From Mercurialis annua (taxonomy: Eukaryota > Streptophyta > Magnoliopsida > Malpighiales > Euphorbiaceae), in assembly GCF_937616625.2 (NCBI RefSeq), contig NC_065571.1, positions 16,804,501 to 16,868,500 of the forward strand: DNA of 64,000 nucleotides, written 5' to 3'. The stretch's first letter is position 1. Each line of letters opens with the position of its first letter. Below the pieces are notes generated by a model. That model was not told where the DNA came from. It saw nothing but the letters and a program-made list of their open reading frames with translations, and did no database searches. The translations under genes were made by a program, and so were the position numbers. Positions 43,905 through 54,874 of this stretch are shown one piece after another.

Positions 43905-46440
43905 CGCCCAGACTTATGGTTGACTTCTTGATATTGAAATGGTTAAAAATGGAGTAGCCACCTAGTTCAACTAGGAAATGCCTTTTATACCGACTAAATA
44001 ACCTTACTCGCTTATGGATAATATTATCGTGCATCAAACCAAAAGACCGGGTTCGTGGACCTCCCCGAGACTCGTGTGCTTGGCTTATCAGTTGCTGGCT
44101 TTATTTACTGGGCATATTCATTTTATTCTAATCTCGACATTCGATAGTAGTCCACATGATATAATGCTGGAAATAAAGAAGTCTGAAAGCGCGTAACAGA
44201 TAGACTCGCATATGACTCGATCTGGACTGATCATGCAAAGCAAGAAGCAAGTACTCCTAAGCATACATCTAAAACTGTCGGTTTCTAACAAATAGTAGAA
44301 GTCTGGCTAGTCAGGATTGATTACATGCACAAAGCCTAAACCGGAAGTCTAAGTTGGATTGATTTTATTAAATCATCTTGAATGCCCTATAGAACCGTTT
44401 ACTACTTTTTGTGGTAGTCCTAAGATGTCTAAGTAACTGGCTGGAATTTATTTGATTTAGCTAATTTAACGTGGTTAGTCCTTTAGCCTGTTAATGCTGG
44501 ATTTGACATGCTTTTGGAAAGAAGTAAACATCGCAAACTGGCCCATGTGCAGTTGGATGAACATATAAGGTGAGGAATACTTTTAAACCTCGTTAACTTT
44601 TGAGTGCCTTGCACTTGCGCGGGTTTGACCCTCGATGTAGTCAAAACTGGCTCTTGGTGAAAACATGGAAGTTATCCGTCTCGTCAATATAATTCTATTG
44701 GTTTGAACTGTAGTTGATTCCGAGTTCTGATGAACCCGAAATCTACTCTAAGAATTGATGGGTTTGCGGGCCTCGGGCTCGTGTGCCCGGTTTATACTTT
44801 ATGCTACATATATAGGCTCATGGGCCCAATTTATAGTGGGTCTGAACCATAATAATGCATAAATATAAATCACATTAAGTATCTACGTCTGGGTTCAAAT
44901 CGGGCCTGATTCTGAGCACGAACGAGCCTGAAAACACGTCTAGAAGTCTTGATCGGAGTCTAGAAGATCTGGGAAGCAATTATAGAAATAGGGGAGCGAG
45001 GAACACGACGCCGTTGTGACTTCTGGCGCTAGCAGTATGGGGCGGCGCCGCCGCCGGTTACAGTGGCGGCAACGGCACTACAGACAACAGTTTTGGCAGT
45101 TCGTCGTTTTGGCTTAGTTTTTCATGCAAAAACACTAAAAAAAATGCATAAAAAATACAAGGAATGAAAAAAACACATATTGGTATTGATTTAAAGTGTC
45201 TAACATCGAATTAAAACATCAAAATAGCTAATTTTGTGGTGAATTTATCTAAGGCAATTTGAGGTAGATGAGTTTAAAAATACCTTAGCATTCATTCTAA
45301 GCTCATAAATTTGGATTATTAACATACAGCGTGTATTAAAACAGCCTATAATCACATAAATTTCAAATTACATGGAAATTTCATTAAAAACACATAATTT
45401 GGCAATTATGGCAAAAATAGTAGAAATAACCTAACATGCATCCTATTTAATAAAACTCCAGCAATTTACAAATAAACATGGCATGAAGTGACATAATATA
45501 TAATGGAGGGTCCTCAGAAGTATCTTTCGGAGTCCTTGGCTCATTTGTTGGCGAAGTGGATGCAGAATCCAGCTTCGAATATTTGCAAGCGGTGTTCTTG
45601 GAGAAGCAAAGCGTTATTTAGGTGTTTTTAGGACTGGAATTAAGTGATTTTTTGTGTGTGTGTGTGGTTGGAAAATTCGGCTAGGGCTAGGGTATTTTCT
45701 AGGTGGATTGAATTCTAGGGTTAGGGTTTTGTATCTCTGGTCCGAGTCCTGACTTAGCTGTCTTAAGGTTGTTTCTATAGAGGTCAGTTAGGTATAGAGT
45801 TATCTTAAATCTATTTATTGTTTGCCTAGTTGGAGTTTAGGTTGAGGTTGAAGAAGTGTTAAGTGATTAGTGTTTTAGGATTAGGTTAACTTTTAATTAT
45901 TTACATTAGAATTTTACCTTTAATTTTCGAATTTGGACTTGCTAGCTACATAATAAGATGCTAAAAGTCAATTTAGGTGCCTAAAAGTGTTAAAAAAGGC
46001 TACTAAGACCTTATAAGTTTGGTTATGGTCATTTTTAATTCGTAAAATTTACAAATTGGCCCATAAACTTGTAAGATATTGCAATTACTCCAATTTCTAG
46101 ACTTACACTACAATTTCTTTGGATTTTTATAAGCTATTGTGGCTAATTACGTTTTAATCCTCAAAGTTTGCAGCTATGCACAAATTATGCCTGTTTAGAT
46201 TCCAGCAAGTAAATCAATAGCTCATCACTCGGAAAAATTTCCCTGGAACTCATCATTGAACGCTTCAGTCCCTTATCACTTTTACATGTCTGAAAAATAG
46301 GTGTCTACAGTCATTTATAAGAATGGATAAATTTAGAAGATAATAAGTAAAACCATCTTAAAATGTTAATATATTACTTATAGACAATTGCATTCGAGCA
46401 GATAACAAAAAAAGGAACATAGAATTATTTATTTTTTTAT
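43905..46440. repeat. unclassified repeat-like non-coding DNA
   Basis: 43935-44075 shares a diverged block with 1020-1140 in opposite orientation. A GC-rich GGCGGCGCCGCCGCC stretch lies near 45040 and a (GT)n run near 45652. The segment ends near 46315 with 'aaaaataggtgtctacag', an LTR-terminus-like string. No coding. It may be an LTR or leader of a gypsy element. Confidence 0.4.
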
Positions 46441-46499
46441 TTGAAGAAGAGTTTGTTGATTTTGAAGCAAAAACAACACATGCTACTAAAAAGCTGCTT

Positions 46500-46830
46500 T
46501 TTATCGACATATTTTTCCGTCGCTAAAAAGCAGAAATCCGTCGGGAATTACGTTCCCGACGGATTTGCCGACGGACTGTGTCCATCAGCATTTCTGGCGT
46601 TGCTAAATGAATTTGCGACGCCACAAAACAATTCGTCGCCAAATGGCGAGAGCCGTCGTGAAACGCGTCGCTGGACGACGCGTTTGGTGACGTCCCACGA
46701 CATTATTGGCGACGGACACATATCCATCGCCAATAGCCACCTTTTGGCAAAATTATTTGGTTTAGCGACGGACTAACTCCGTCGCTAAACCTAACGATTC
46801 CGTCGGGAAATTAGCACTTTTCGAGCAGAA
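46500..46830. repeat. CACTA left subterminal repeats
   Basis: Many copies of (T)CCGTCG(C/G) and GCGACGG motifs in both orientations, giving local hairpins. In En/Spm such repeats bind the element's TnpA protein; here this is by analogy. Confidence 0.75.
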
Positions 46831-46934
46831 TTTCGCCGTTTTCCGGTTTTTTAATTAAATGTAAACCTTGTTAAAATACACACAAATTGCAAAAAAAGAT
46901 AAAAAAAAACACAAAAAATACAAAAGACATCTAC

Positions 46935-46937
46935 ATA

Positions 46938-46973
<36 letters not shown>

Positions 46974-47075
46974 GATATATATACATATGGATATCTATAC
47001 ACATATATACATATATATTATACATATACATGTATATACATATATATATGCATATGTATATATACATAACATACA
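46935..47075. repeat. TA/TATG microsatellite inside the CACTA
   Basis: A run of 'tatatg' and 'atatac' units gives spurious Tyr/Met/Ile-rich frames on both strands. Confidence 0.8.
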
Positions 47076-47164
47076 ATACATTAAAGTTGTATACCAAAAA
47101 CTGTATACCAAAAACGTCCCTACACTACAGTACTACAAGTTTGTGGTGTCGTCATCTGTGACAC

Positions 47165-48330
47165 CCTCATCAGTGCATTTCATGCATCGCCGCTGCAACC
47201 GTAACCTGGACCTGATCACGGAAATTATCCGCGAACTGAGCGATGAGATCGGTACGCAATCTCTGCTTGACGGCTGGCGACACGGTCTGAGAGGAGCTGC
47301 CGGCTCGTCTACTAGAAGTACCCCACTGCGAGACGACATACTCAGAACCAACTGAGCCTAATCCGTCGATACGCCGCTTTCTCTCTCCCTCAACAGCGAG
47401 ATAAACCTGGTCTGGGTCCACTAGGGTAGAGGTTGTACTCCCCTCAGCCGTTTGTGTGGCGGCCATCATCTTCTGCTCAAAACGCTCCTATAAAATCAAC
47501 GTAAATCGGGTCGGGTCAGCCTTCAGTGTGTGCATTCGCTTGTGCACGTCAGCATGTGTCGGGTCACGTCCCATCTCCCTAGCCTGCCAGAAACATTTAG
47601 TAATTTATAAGTTAATTTAATAAAATAATATAACATAAAATATTTTAATAATTAAAATAAAATATATATACCAAAACAGCCTTATGCTTCAAAGCAGACA
47701 TCGAGCCTCTGGTATGTCAAACCGGTCTGGTACAAGCTCTCGCCGGCTCGCTCATCCGATTGGCCCGCGCCTGGGCCGTTTTCTTCCGTGCCTCCTCAAA
47801 GTCCCAAACTCTCTCCCAGGCTTGCCGCACGTCGTATATAATTGACACGTCTCTGTCACGAGTAGTCTTATAAGTGGACATGTTGTCAGAATACCGGTTC
47901 ACAACATGCTTCTCGAAAGTACTCTGGATGACTCGTTCCTCAAACTCGTCCTCCCAGAAGAATTACTTCTGTGAAAGTGTTAATTATAAAAAATTAATTA
48001 AAATAATAAATATAGATAAAATATATTAAATTTTAATTAAATTACCTTAAACTCCTCGAAGTAAAAGGAAACAACTTCCTCAAGCAAAAACCTCCAAGCG
48101 GTGCCTTCTGTCCACCACTGACTCTTGAAGATGGTCCGCAACTCTCAGGATACTGTGCTGGTATCCAGCAACCTGGTCCTGTAAGTCGAAAATCAACATG
48201 AGTTAGAATAATATTATATAACACATTTACTATTACAAAAAATTAACTTTTCATTTACCTCTATGCGTTAGGTCTGACTCGGATTCTGCCAGATGCATCC
48301 AAGATTTCCTCCTCAAAAGGTCGGAGCCGA
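47165..48330 (-). pseudogene. CACTA second gene, Transposase_24-like (TnpA-type)
   Basis: The exon order on the minus strand is readable. FKSQWWTEGTAWRFLLEEVV lies near 48110. NRYSDNMSTYKTTRD...ARANRMSEPAR lies near 47900-47720, the 'NR..H..GS' region of Ptta/En/Spm family proteins. REMGRDPTHADVHKRMHTLK with the tail AAMHEMH lies at 47580-47170. Splice-like gaps separate the pieces (47590-47670, 47970-48045), and at least two in-frame stops (near 48155, 47716) interrupt it. Proteins of this type bind subterminal repeats and assist transposition; this copy looks inactive. Confidence 0.7.
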
Positions 48331-48594
48331 GCTCGAGGTTTACAGGGTGCTGGAGCTGGCTGCACACCCTCCTGCGCCTCAGCCACCTGTAGAGGAGCTT
48401 CCTGCTCGTCCTCCTTGTCAACAACTGCTAGTGTGGGGGGCCGAGTCCGGCCTGTCCCACTACCACCTCATCCTCGCATATCGACAAACAAAATAATATT
48501 AAACACATAACAGATATACATATAAATCATAAACAGAATCAGTTTTTGAATAAACATCTGAGATATAACTACCTAATACAAAATTTACCTACTA

Positions 48595-51500
48595 ATCGTC
48601 ATCGTCTTCAAATATATCTTCTTCGTTTGATATTGACTTCACTTCTTCTTTGTTCTCCTCCTCTGGAGGAGCGAAAAACACATCTGTTTCAACTTTCTCA
48701 ACCGGATAAACCAAAATTCTTAAACCCTCATTTGTTATAACGTTTAGAGGGTGTTCTATAATGTCCTCTTGAAACGCTGGAGTAATGGAATCGGGCATGT
48801 ATATCTCTGATCTAGCCTTCATCTTACATACGGTCCACCAGTTGACCATATCGTTTTTTTACTTGGATATGTGCAGTAATGTACTTGACTGGACTGGCCG
48901 GTTAAAATAAATGGTTCGTTTTTTTCCGTACTTCCTTTTACGATTGACGTCCACAATATTATATCGAGGATGCATTGACATACCTCTACCAATGGTCAGA
49001 TTGAACCAATTACACTTAAACAAGACAGTCCTCTTAATTGGCAGAGTCAGGTACTCCAACTTAAGAACATCTGTCAGTATGCCTTAAAAATCACATTCCG
49101 TTGGAGCATAGAGTGATCCTTTGACGCAAACTCCACTATTCATGGTTGATTGATTCTCCCCATAAGCCTGATTTTGAAATTTAAACCCGTTCACAAAATA
49201 TCCTTGAAAATGGTTCGCTTGCCTAAGCAGTTCCTTGGCCAGACTCGAAAGATACGGATTACTTATATAGTTAGTTTGCGCCTGTACCGCGTAAAATATA
49301 TACTTGTCAAACCTTTTACATATGAAGTACGAGATAATGTGAAAAATCATTTTGGATACTTACAGATCGTTCAAATCACGAGGCAAATTTAGTCTCGAGT
49401 TTCACTTCTACTTGAACTTGGGTGATTCCGAGAATGAGTTCGTACAAGTCGTCAACATACAAACTTTAAAAAGAACACAATACTTGTTATTACAGTAAAG
49501 TCATGTATTTGACAAATAACTTAAAAAGAAAAGTAAGTCTTACTCATTGTAATGCTCGATTTCAGGACAGTTCAAGAGAATGTAACTATGGGCGGCGATG
49601 TATTCTTCCTCCTCCAAAGTTTGTTTTTTAGAAGCACCTATAGGTCGCCCATTAGGTTTGAAGATTGATAGCCGGTCTACATCATCATCCACGTCATCAT
49701 CACGTGTCTCGTTTCTTTGCATCCGGTCAGGCAGCGTCAGATCACCATCATTAAAGTAAAATGAGGAAAATTTGGCTATTTCCTCGTACAAATATCCGTT
49801 GGCAATGCTACCTTCCACTATAGCTTTGTTGGTTACTTTCCGTTTCAATTTTCTCAAATATTTGTCCAATCAAAAGATTACAGTGTCAACAATTTTTTTT
49901 GATATTTTTCAATGAATTTTAAAATAAAGAATACTTAACCTTTCAAAGGGGTACATCTACCGATATTGCACAGGGCCTGCCAGCTTCGCTTCGTAGGGTA
50001 GGTGTATAGGAAGATGTTCCATTGAATCAAAAATTCTGGGCAGAAAGATACGTTTTAACTTGCACAATATCTTCGCAATGTCTTTCTCCATCTCAATTAG
50101 GTCGTCCTCTTTAAGAGAAGTGCAAGTCAAGTATTTAAAGAAGATGCTCAACTCTATAATAGGTTCCCACACAAAAGGAGGAAGAAGTTATCGAAAAGCA
50201 ATTGGCAAAAGACGCTGCATGAAAACATGACAATCGTGGCTTTTCATGCCGATCATTTTCAGCTTTTTCAGATCGACACACCTTCCCAAATTCGACACAT
50301 GCCGTCCGGGAACTTTAACTAGTTAACCCATTCAAGTAGAACTTTTTTTGCTTTTTTGTCTAAATCATATAGTGCCTTCGGATCTTCCCCAGTTGATGGA
50401 TTAAATGCCAACTCCAGACGATTACAAATATCATTCAACTCTTCTATGGACTTAGCATGGTCTTTGGTCTTCCCGGGAACATGAAGCACTGTATTAAAAA
50501 TGTTGTCGAATACATTTTTCTCAGTATGCATGACATCCAGATTATGACGAATCATATTCGTCTTCCAATATGGCAAGTCCCAAAATATGCTTTTCGTATG
50601 CCACCCATAATTCTTTAATTTATGAGCATTCGTATCTTGAACTCCAACCTCGTATGCCTTTTTAAAACTCAGGCTGTCAATCTCTTGTTCAATTTCCTCT
50701 CCAGTTCTGTATCCCCTGAATGATTTTTTTTCTTTATAGCCCTTATTAAAATCCGTAGTGTTATTACGGTACGAATGTCCCCCTGATAAGAACTTTGTCT
50801 GGCAATCAAACTATGATTGTTTAGCACTATTCGGAAGAGTAAATGCATTTGTTTCTTCTGTACAGTAAGGATCGTTTACCTAATATGCTCCATCCAGACA
50901 GCATTGAATAAGCCGGAAAATCATTGATCGTCCACATAAAAGCGGTTTTCAATTGAAAATTTTCCCGCCTATGAATGTCATATGTCCGCGTCCCCAATTC
51001 CCAAAAGTAATTCAATTCTGCTATCAGCGGCTGTAGGAAAATATCCAAACTGGCTTTTAGACTATTTGGTCCAGGAACAAGAACCATTAGAAATATGAAC
51101 TCATCTTTCATGGCCATGCCAGGAGGCAAGTTGTACGGAGTCAATTACCGGTCATGACGAGTATTGTTGCCCAAATGAACCAAAGGGTTGAAACCCATTC
51201 GTACACAACCCTAATATGATATTTCTGACTTCGGCTGCAAAATCTTGGTTTAACTCCGAGAAGTGTTTCCAAGATGGCGAGTCAGACAGATGATTCATCA
51301 TACCATTCTCCATCTCGTGCTCGGCGTGCCACCTCATATGTTTAGTTGTTGCCCTTGAAGCGTACAACCTCTGTACCCTTGGGGTCATAGGAAAGTAATG
51401 CATTTGTTTAAAAGGCACATTCGCCTGTCTTCTTTTAGAATTACCCGCAGTAGCTAGTTTCCCCCTTTCATGGCCGCAAACTTTACACACAGTCAAACCC

Positions 51501-52262
51501 ATATCGTCACCCCAATATATCATACACATATTTTTGTACTATTAAATCACCTCAACTGGCAGCCCCAACCCTCTGACTAGTTTTTCAATGCTATACGAAT
51601 TCTTCGCCAACTTGTTGTCTTTAGGCAACAGTTGCTGTACAAATTCGCTCATTTCATTCATCAGATCGTCATACGCTTGAAATCGACACTTGAATTACGA
51701 AAATTTTACGGCTGCAGACAAAGCGGAGTGTCTATCATTCCCAGGCCATATGGGTTCTTCGGCAGCACGCATCATATCATAAAACTTCTGAGCTTTCGCA
51801 TTCAGAGGCTCTTCTGTCCATACTTCGGGACCACTAGCATCAGTAACCATTCTCTGAAACGAACTGCAACCCTCACCTTCATTTCTATGCTCCCACATGT
51901 TGTCAGCTTTGAAAACTTTAACAGGCACCTCGACCCTCCTATTTTCCTCACCAAGGTGCGTCCAGACGTGGTAATTACTCACAAACCCGTCTGTGTGGAG
52001 ATGTAACTCCACTTCATCAACATTTCAAAAAGCAGTATTCCGCTATTTGGGTTTAGGGCAAAGGCATTTAATGTCAGCCCTACTCATACACTCGGGGTGT
52101 TGCATAGCAAAGCTCAAAAACTCCCTAACGTTATTAATGTATCCTTCAATCAACAACCCTGTGACTAGTCTCCCATCATACATCCAACTGCGATCTGAAT
52201 TCATTTCTGTGGCACGTACATTTAGGTGGGATAAGTACTCGGTGATAGCAAAGTCAATGTAA
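48595..52262 (-). pseudogene. CACTA TNP2-type transposase remnant
   Basis: N-terminal Transpos_assoc domain (SWMYDGRLVTGLLIEGYINN, FAMQHPECMSRADIKC) at 52260-51960. The transposase core follows: VCKVCGHERG, PRVQRLYASRATTKHMRWHA (51529-51300), TPYNLPPGMAMKDEFIFLMV and WTINDFPAYSMLSGWSILGK (51144-50880), then MIRHNLDVMHTEKNVFDNIF (50570). DUF4218-like (LPIHLPYEAKLAGPVQYR; 50172-49957) and DUF4216-like pieces (VLFKCNWFNL near 49015) close it, ending in an acidic tail at 48595. Stops (for example near 51145) and frameshifts show decay. TNP2 cuts and joins CACTA ends. Confidence 0.8.
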
Positions 52263-53700
52263 TTGACCGCTAAAAAGGTAAGGCCCTATCCCATTCGTAA
52301 AACTGGGTCTACGTAGTACGATCACGATATATGCATAACTACGGAGAAAAATATTTGGCAGCCTTCCAGTGCAGTTCTCCAAGTGCATTACCAAATATAT
52401 GTTGAATAACGCCAAATACATATTCCGTCAGGAAATAGCGTTACACAACATATACTAGATAGCCACCCGGAGAACATACGACAGAAAACTACCAAATATT
52501 TTTCTACCGCATCTCAATAATATCAGCTATCTCAACAACCGTCAACGGGACATAAACCTACAGGAAGACGACGGCTATAAATTTTTCTAATTTAAGATAT
52601 ACATTAACTAAATGTATAGTTATAATATATATTATTAACAAAAATCCGGCATCATTTCCCCTGAAAAATGGCATCATCCATTTTTCAAGGAAAGTCTGCA
52701 AGTAAAAAATACATTTTAAAATATCCAACACACCAAATCATGCCAATTAACCAACATATTCATGCCAAGTAATATAAATTTATTCGATAAGCTAGATCGC
52801 CAAACATATATATAACAAACCTAAATAAATTAACTTAAAAATTGATCTAATTTAATAATTAACCAATAATGAACAATTAAATAACCTCATTTATATAAAA
52901 ATACTCCAAGTTACGTTAAAAATAACCTAAATTATATAATTATAATAATCTAACCTAATAACTAATAAATTTATATAATTATAATAATCTAACCTAATAA
53001 ATAATGAATTTATCTAATTATAATAATCTAACGTAACAATTAATAAACTAACTTAATATAATAATCTAATTAAAATTAATATAAAACAAAAATTAACCTA
53101 ATTAATATAATTATGTCTAACCTAATATTATATCTAACCTAATTGTATTTAATTAATATTATGTCTTAACCTAATATAATAACTAACCTAACCTAACATT
53201 ATAAATTAACCTAACAATTATATCTAATTAAATTTAATAAAAATAAAGCAACAAATTAATTAAATTGTATAAAAAAACTTACTGGATTGGCTGTAAACCG
53301 GAGATGGAGTCGGAGGCAGAAGCGGAGGGGCGGTAGTGGCATAAGGCTGTCATTAGAGGAGTTAACAGTTTTGAAAAAAAAAATTAAATCTAACCTAATA
53401 AAATTAATAAGGGAGATGGGTTTACAAATTACCTACCTGATTTGGAGACGACGACGGCGGCGCTGGGAAGAGGAGACGGCGGCGGCGACGCTGGGAAGAG
53501 GAGACGGCGACGACAGCGCTGGGAAGAGGAGAGGCGAGGACTTCTTCTACTTCAGGGAGACGACGGCGGCAGAGATAGAAACGGCGAATAGCGGCCCTAA
53601 AAGAAGGAAGAAGAAGGGGTGAAACGGTTTGGAGTTGGAGGGAAAGAGAAGGGTTAAACTTTTGGAATAGAGAACTGAAAGAAGGAAGAAGAAAGGGTGC
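52263..53700. other. CACTA 5' region: AT-rich tract and GC-rich leader
   Basis: 52560-53280 is extremely AT-rich with repeated 'taacctaat' motifs. 53290-53640 is GC-rich and carries three copies of a 'gctgggaagaggag' unit with GACGGCG spacers (53463-53540). The + strand Arg-rich frame here is probably the antisense of the transposase leader exon and is not called as a gene. Confidence 0.5.
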
Positions 53701-54241
53701 GTTTTAATGTTTGAACTTTAGTGACATATTATATTTGTCGCTAAAGTAAAGGAATCTGTCGCTAATCAAGTGATGCGTTAATGAAAAAGAGTGTTTTATT
53801 AACGCATTAGGTTAGCAACGGATTAGAGGAATCCTTCGCAATATTTAGCGACAGATTCCCTAAGTCAGTTTCATGTGATGTCATTTAGCGACGGATATAT
53901 AATCTATCCCTACATTTAGCGACAGATTCCTTTGATCCATCGCTGAATGACGATAGAAAAACAGCGGGACAGTTCCCGCCATTCATAAATTGGGATTTCG
54001 CGACGGATGTTAAATCCGTCGCTATATTTAGCGACAGATTCCTTGAGTCAATTTCATGTGATGTCATTTAGCGACAGATATATAATCAGTCCCTACATTT
54101 AGCGACAGACTCCTATAATCCGTCAATAAATGACGACAGAAAAAGGGCGGGACAATTCCCACCATTCATAAATTGGGATTTCGCGACGGATATTAAATCT
54201 GTCGCCAAAATCCGTCAATAAAAACGCGTTTTCTAGTAGTG
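53700..54241. repeat. CACTA right terminus and 183-bp tandem subterminal repeat
   Basis: Two direct copies of a unit starting 'atatttagcgacagattcc' lie at 53841 and 54024 (period 183), each containing GCGACGG-type motifs and 'catgtgatgtcatttagcga'. The terminus (minus) CACTACTAGAAAA is intact. Confidence 0.8.
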
Positions 54242-54874
54242 ACAAATAGTGAGATTTGAAAGAAAATTAGAAATAGAAAGGAAAAGAGAGAGAGAGAAAT
54301 TCGAAGATGTCTGGTGAAGTAGCAGCCGAAGAAGAAAGAAAAGGAAATTATTATTGAAAATAGGAAAAAGGATCATTATGCCCCTAAGGTTTGATTCCAG
54401 GATCAAGTAAGCCCTCAATGTTTAGAAAGGTTCAAATAGGCCTCCAACGTCTTGAAAAATGAACAACCATGCCCCCCAATTTCGACAATCAAACCCCTAA
54501 TGTTTCATTAATAAGTCAAAATGAGGGGCCTGATTGTTCACTTTTTAAAGCGTTGGGAGCATATATAAATCTTTCCGAACGTTGAAGGCTTACTTAATCC
54601 TGGATCCAAACCTTAGAGCATAAATGATCCTTTTCCCTTGAAAATAAAAAAAATCCTGCTCTCTCTCTCTCAGTGAAGCAGAGCAGTAATAAATAATCCA
54701 TTTTTTTACTCATTCTTTGCTTCTTCCTTTTATATATCACGAGATCCCCATCCCCATCTCTTTTTCTTTTTCTTCTTCTTCCTCTCTCTCATGTCTTCTC
54801 CATTACACATTTCTTTGAGCTCATTTCAAACTAATCAGCAAAATTAGCCGTTTCATTTTTTCGTTGTAAGCAAA
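54242..54874 (+). promoter_or_regulatory. TTL gene promoter and 5' UTR, compressed by transposons
   Basis: Only 633 bp separate the CACTA end from the TTL start codon, and 275 bp of that is a MITE. A TATA box (TATATAT, 54731-54737) lies about 140 bp before the ATG. It is followed by a CT-rich leader (54755-54790), common in plant 5' UTRs. Transcription start near 54765 is inferred from TATA spacing. Confidence 0.6.
54363..54637. mobile_element. Mutator-type MITE in the TTL promoter, 275 bp
   Basis: Inverted arms GGAAAAAGGATCATTATG and CATAAATGATCCTTTTCCC continue inward ('ctaaggtttg.ttccagg' with its partner). A perfect 9-bp duplication TTGAAAATA lies at 54354-54362 and 54638-54646. Confidence 0.85.

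Larger units (their letters stand above)
46477..54241 (-). mobile_element. CACTA (En/Spm) DNA transposon, degenerate
   Basis: The right terminus reads, on the minus strand, CACTACTAGAAAACGCG (ends at 54241). The left end is an eroded counterpart (CACATGCTACTAAAAAGC, from 46477). Both subterminal regions are crowded with TTTAGCGACGGA-type repeats (46500-46830; 53700-54220). It holds two minus-strand gene remnants: a TNP2-type transposase (48595-52262) and a Transposase_24-type protein (47165-48330). Stops in the transposase make it non-autonomous today. Confidence 0.85.

Noticed and set aside
46855..47161. Tyr/Met/Ile-rich frames
   Set aside because: Translation of a TA/TATG microsatellite.
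53287..53622. Arg-rich 111-residue + strand frame
   Set aside because: GC-rich repeated leader of the minus-strand CACTA transposase. The tandem 'gctgggaagaggag' unit explains the open frame.
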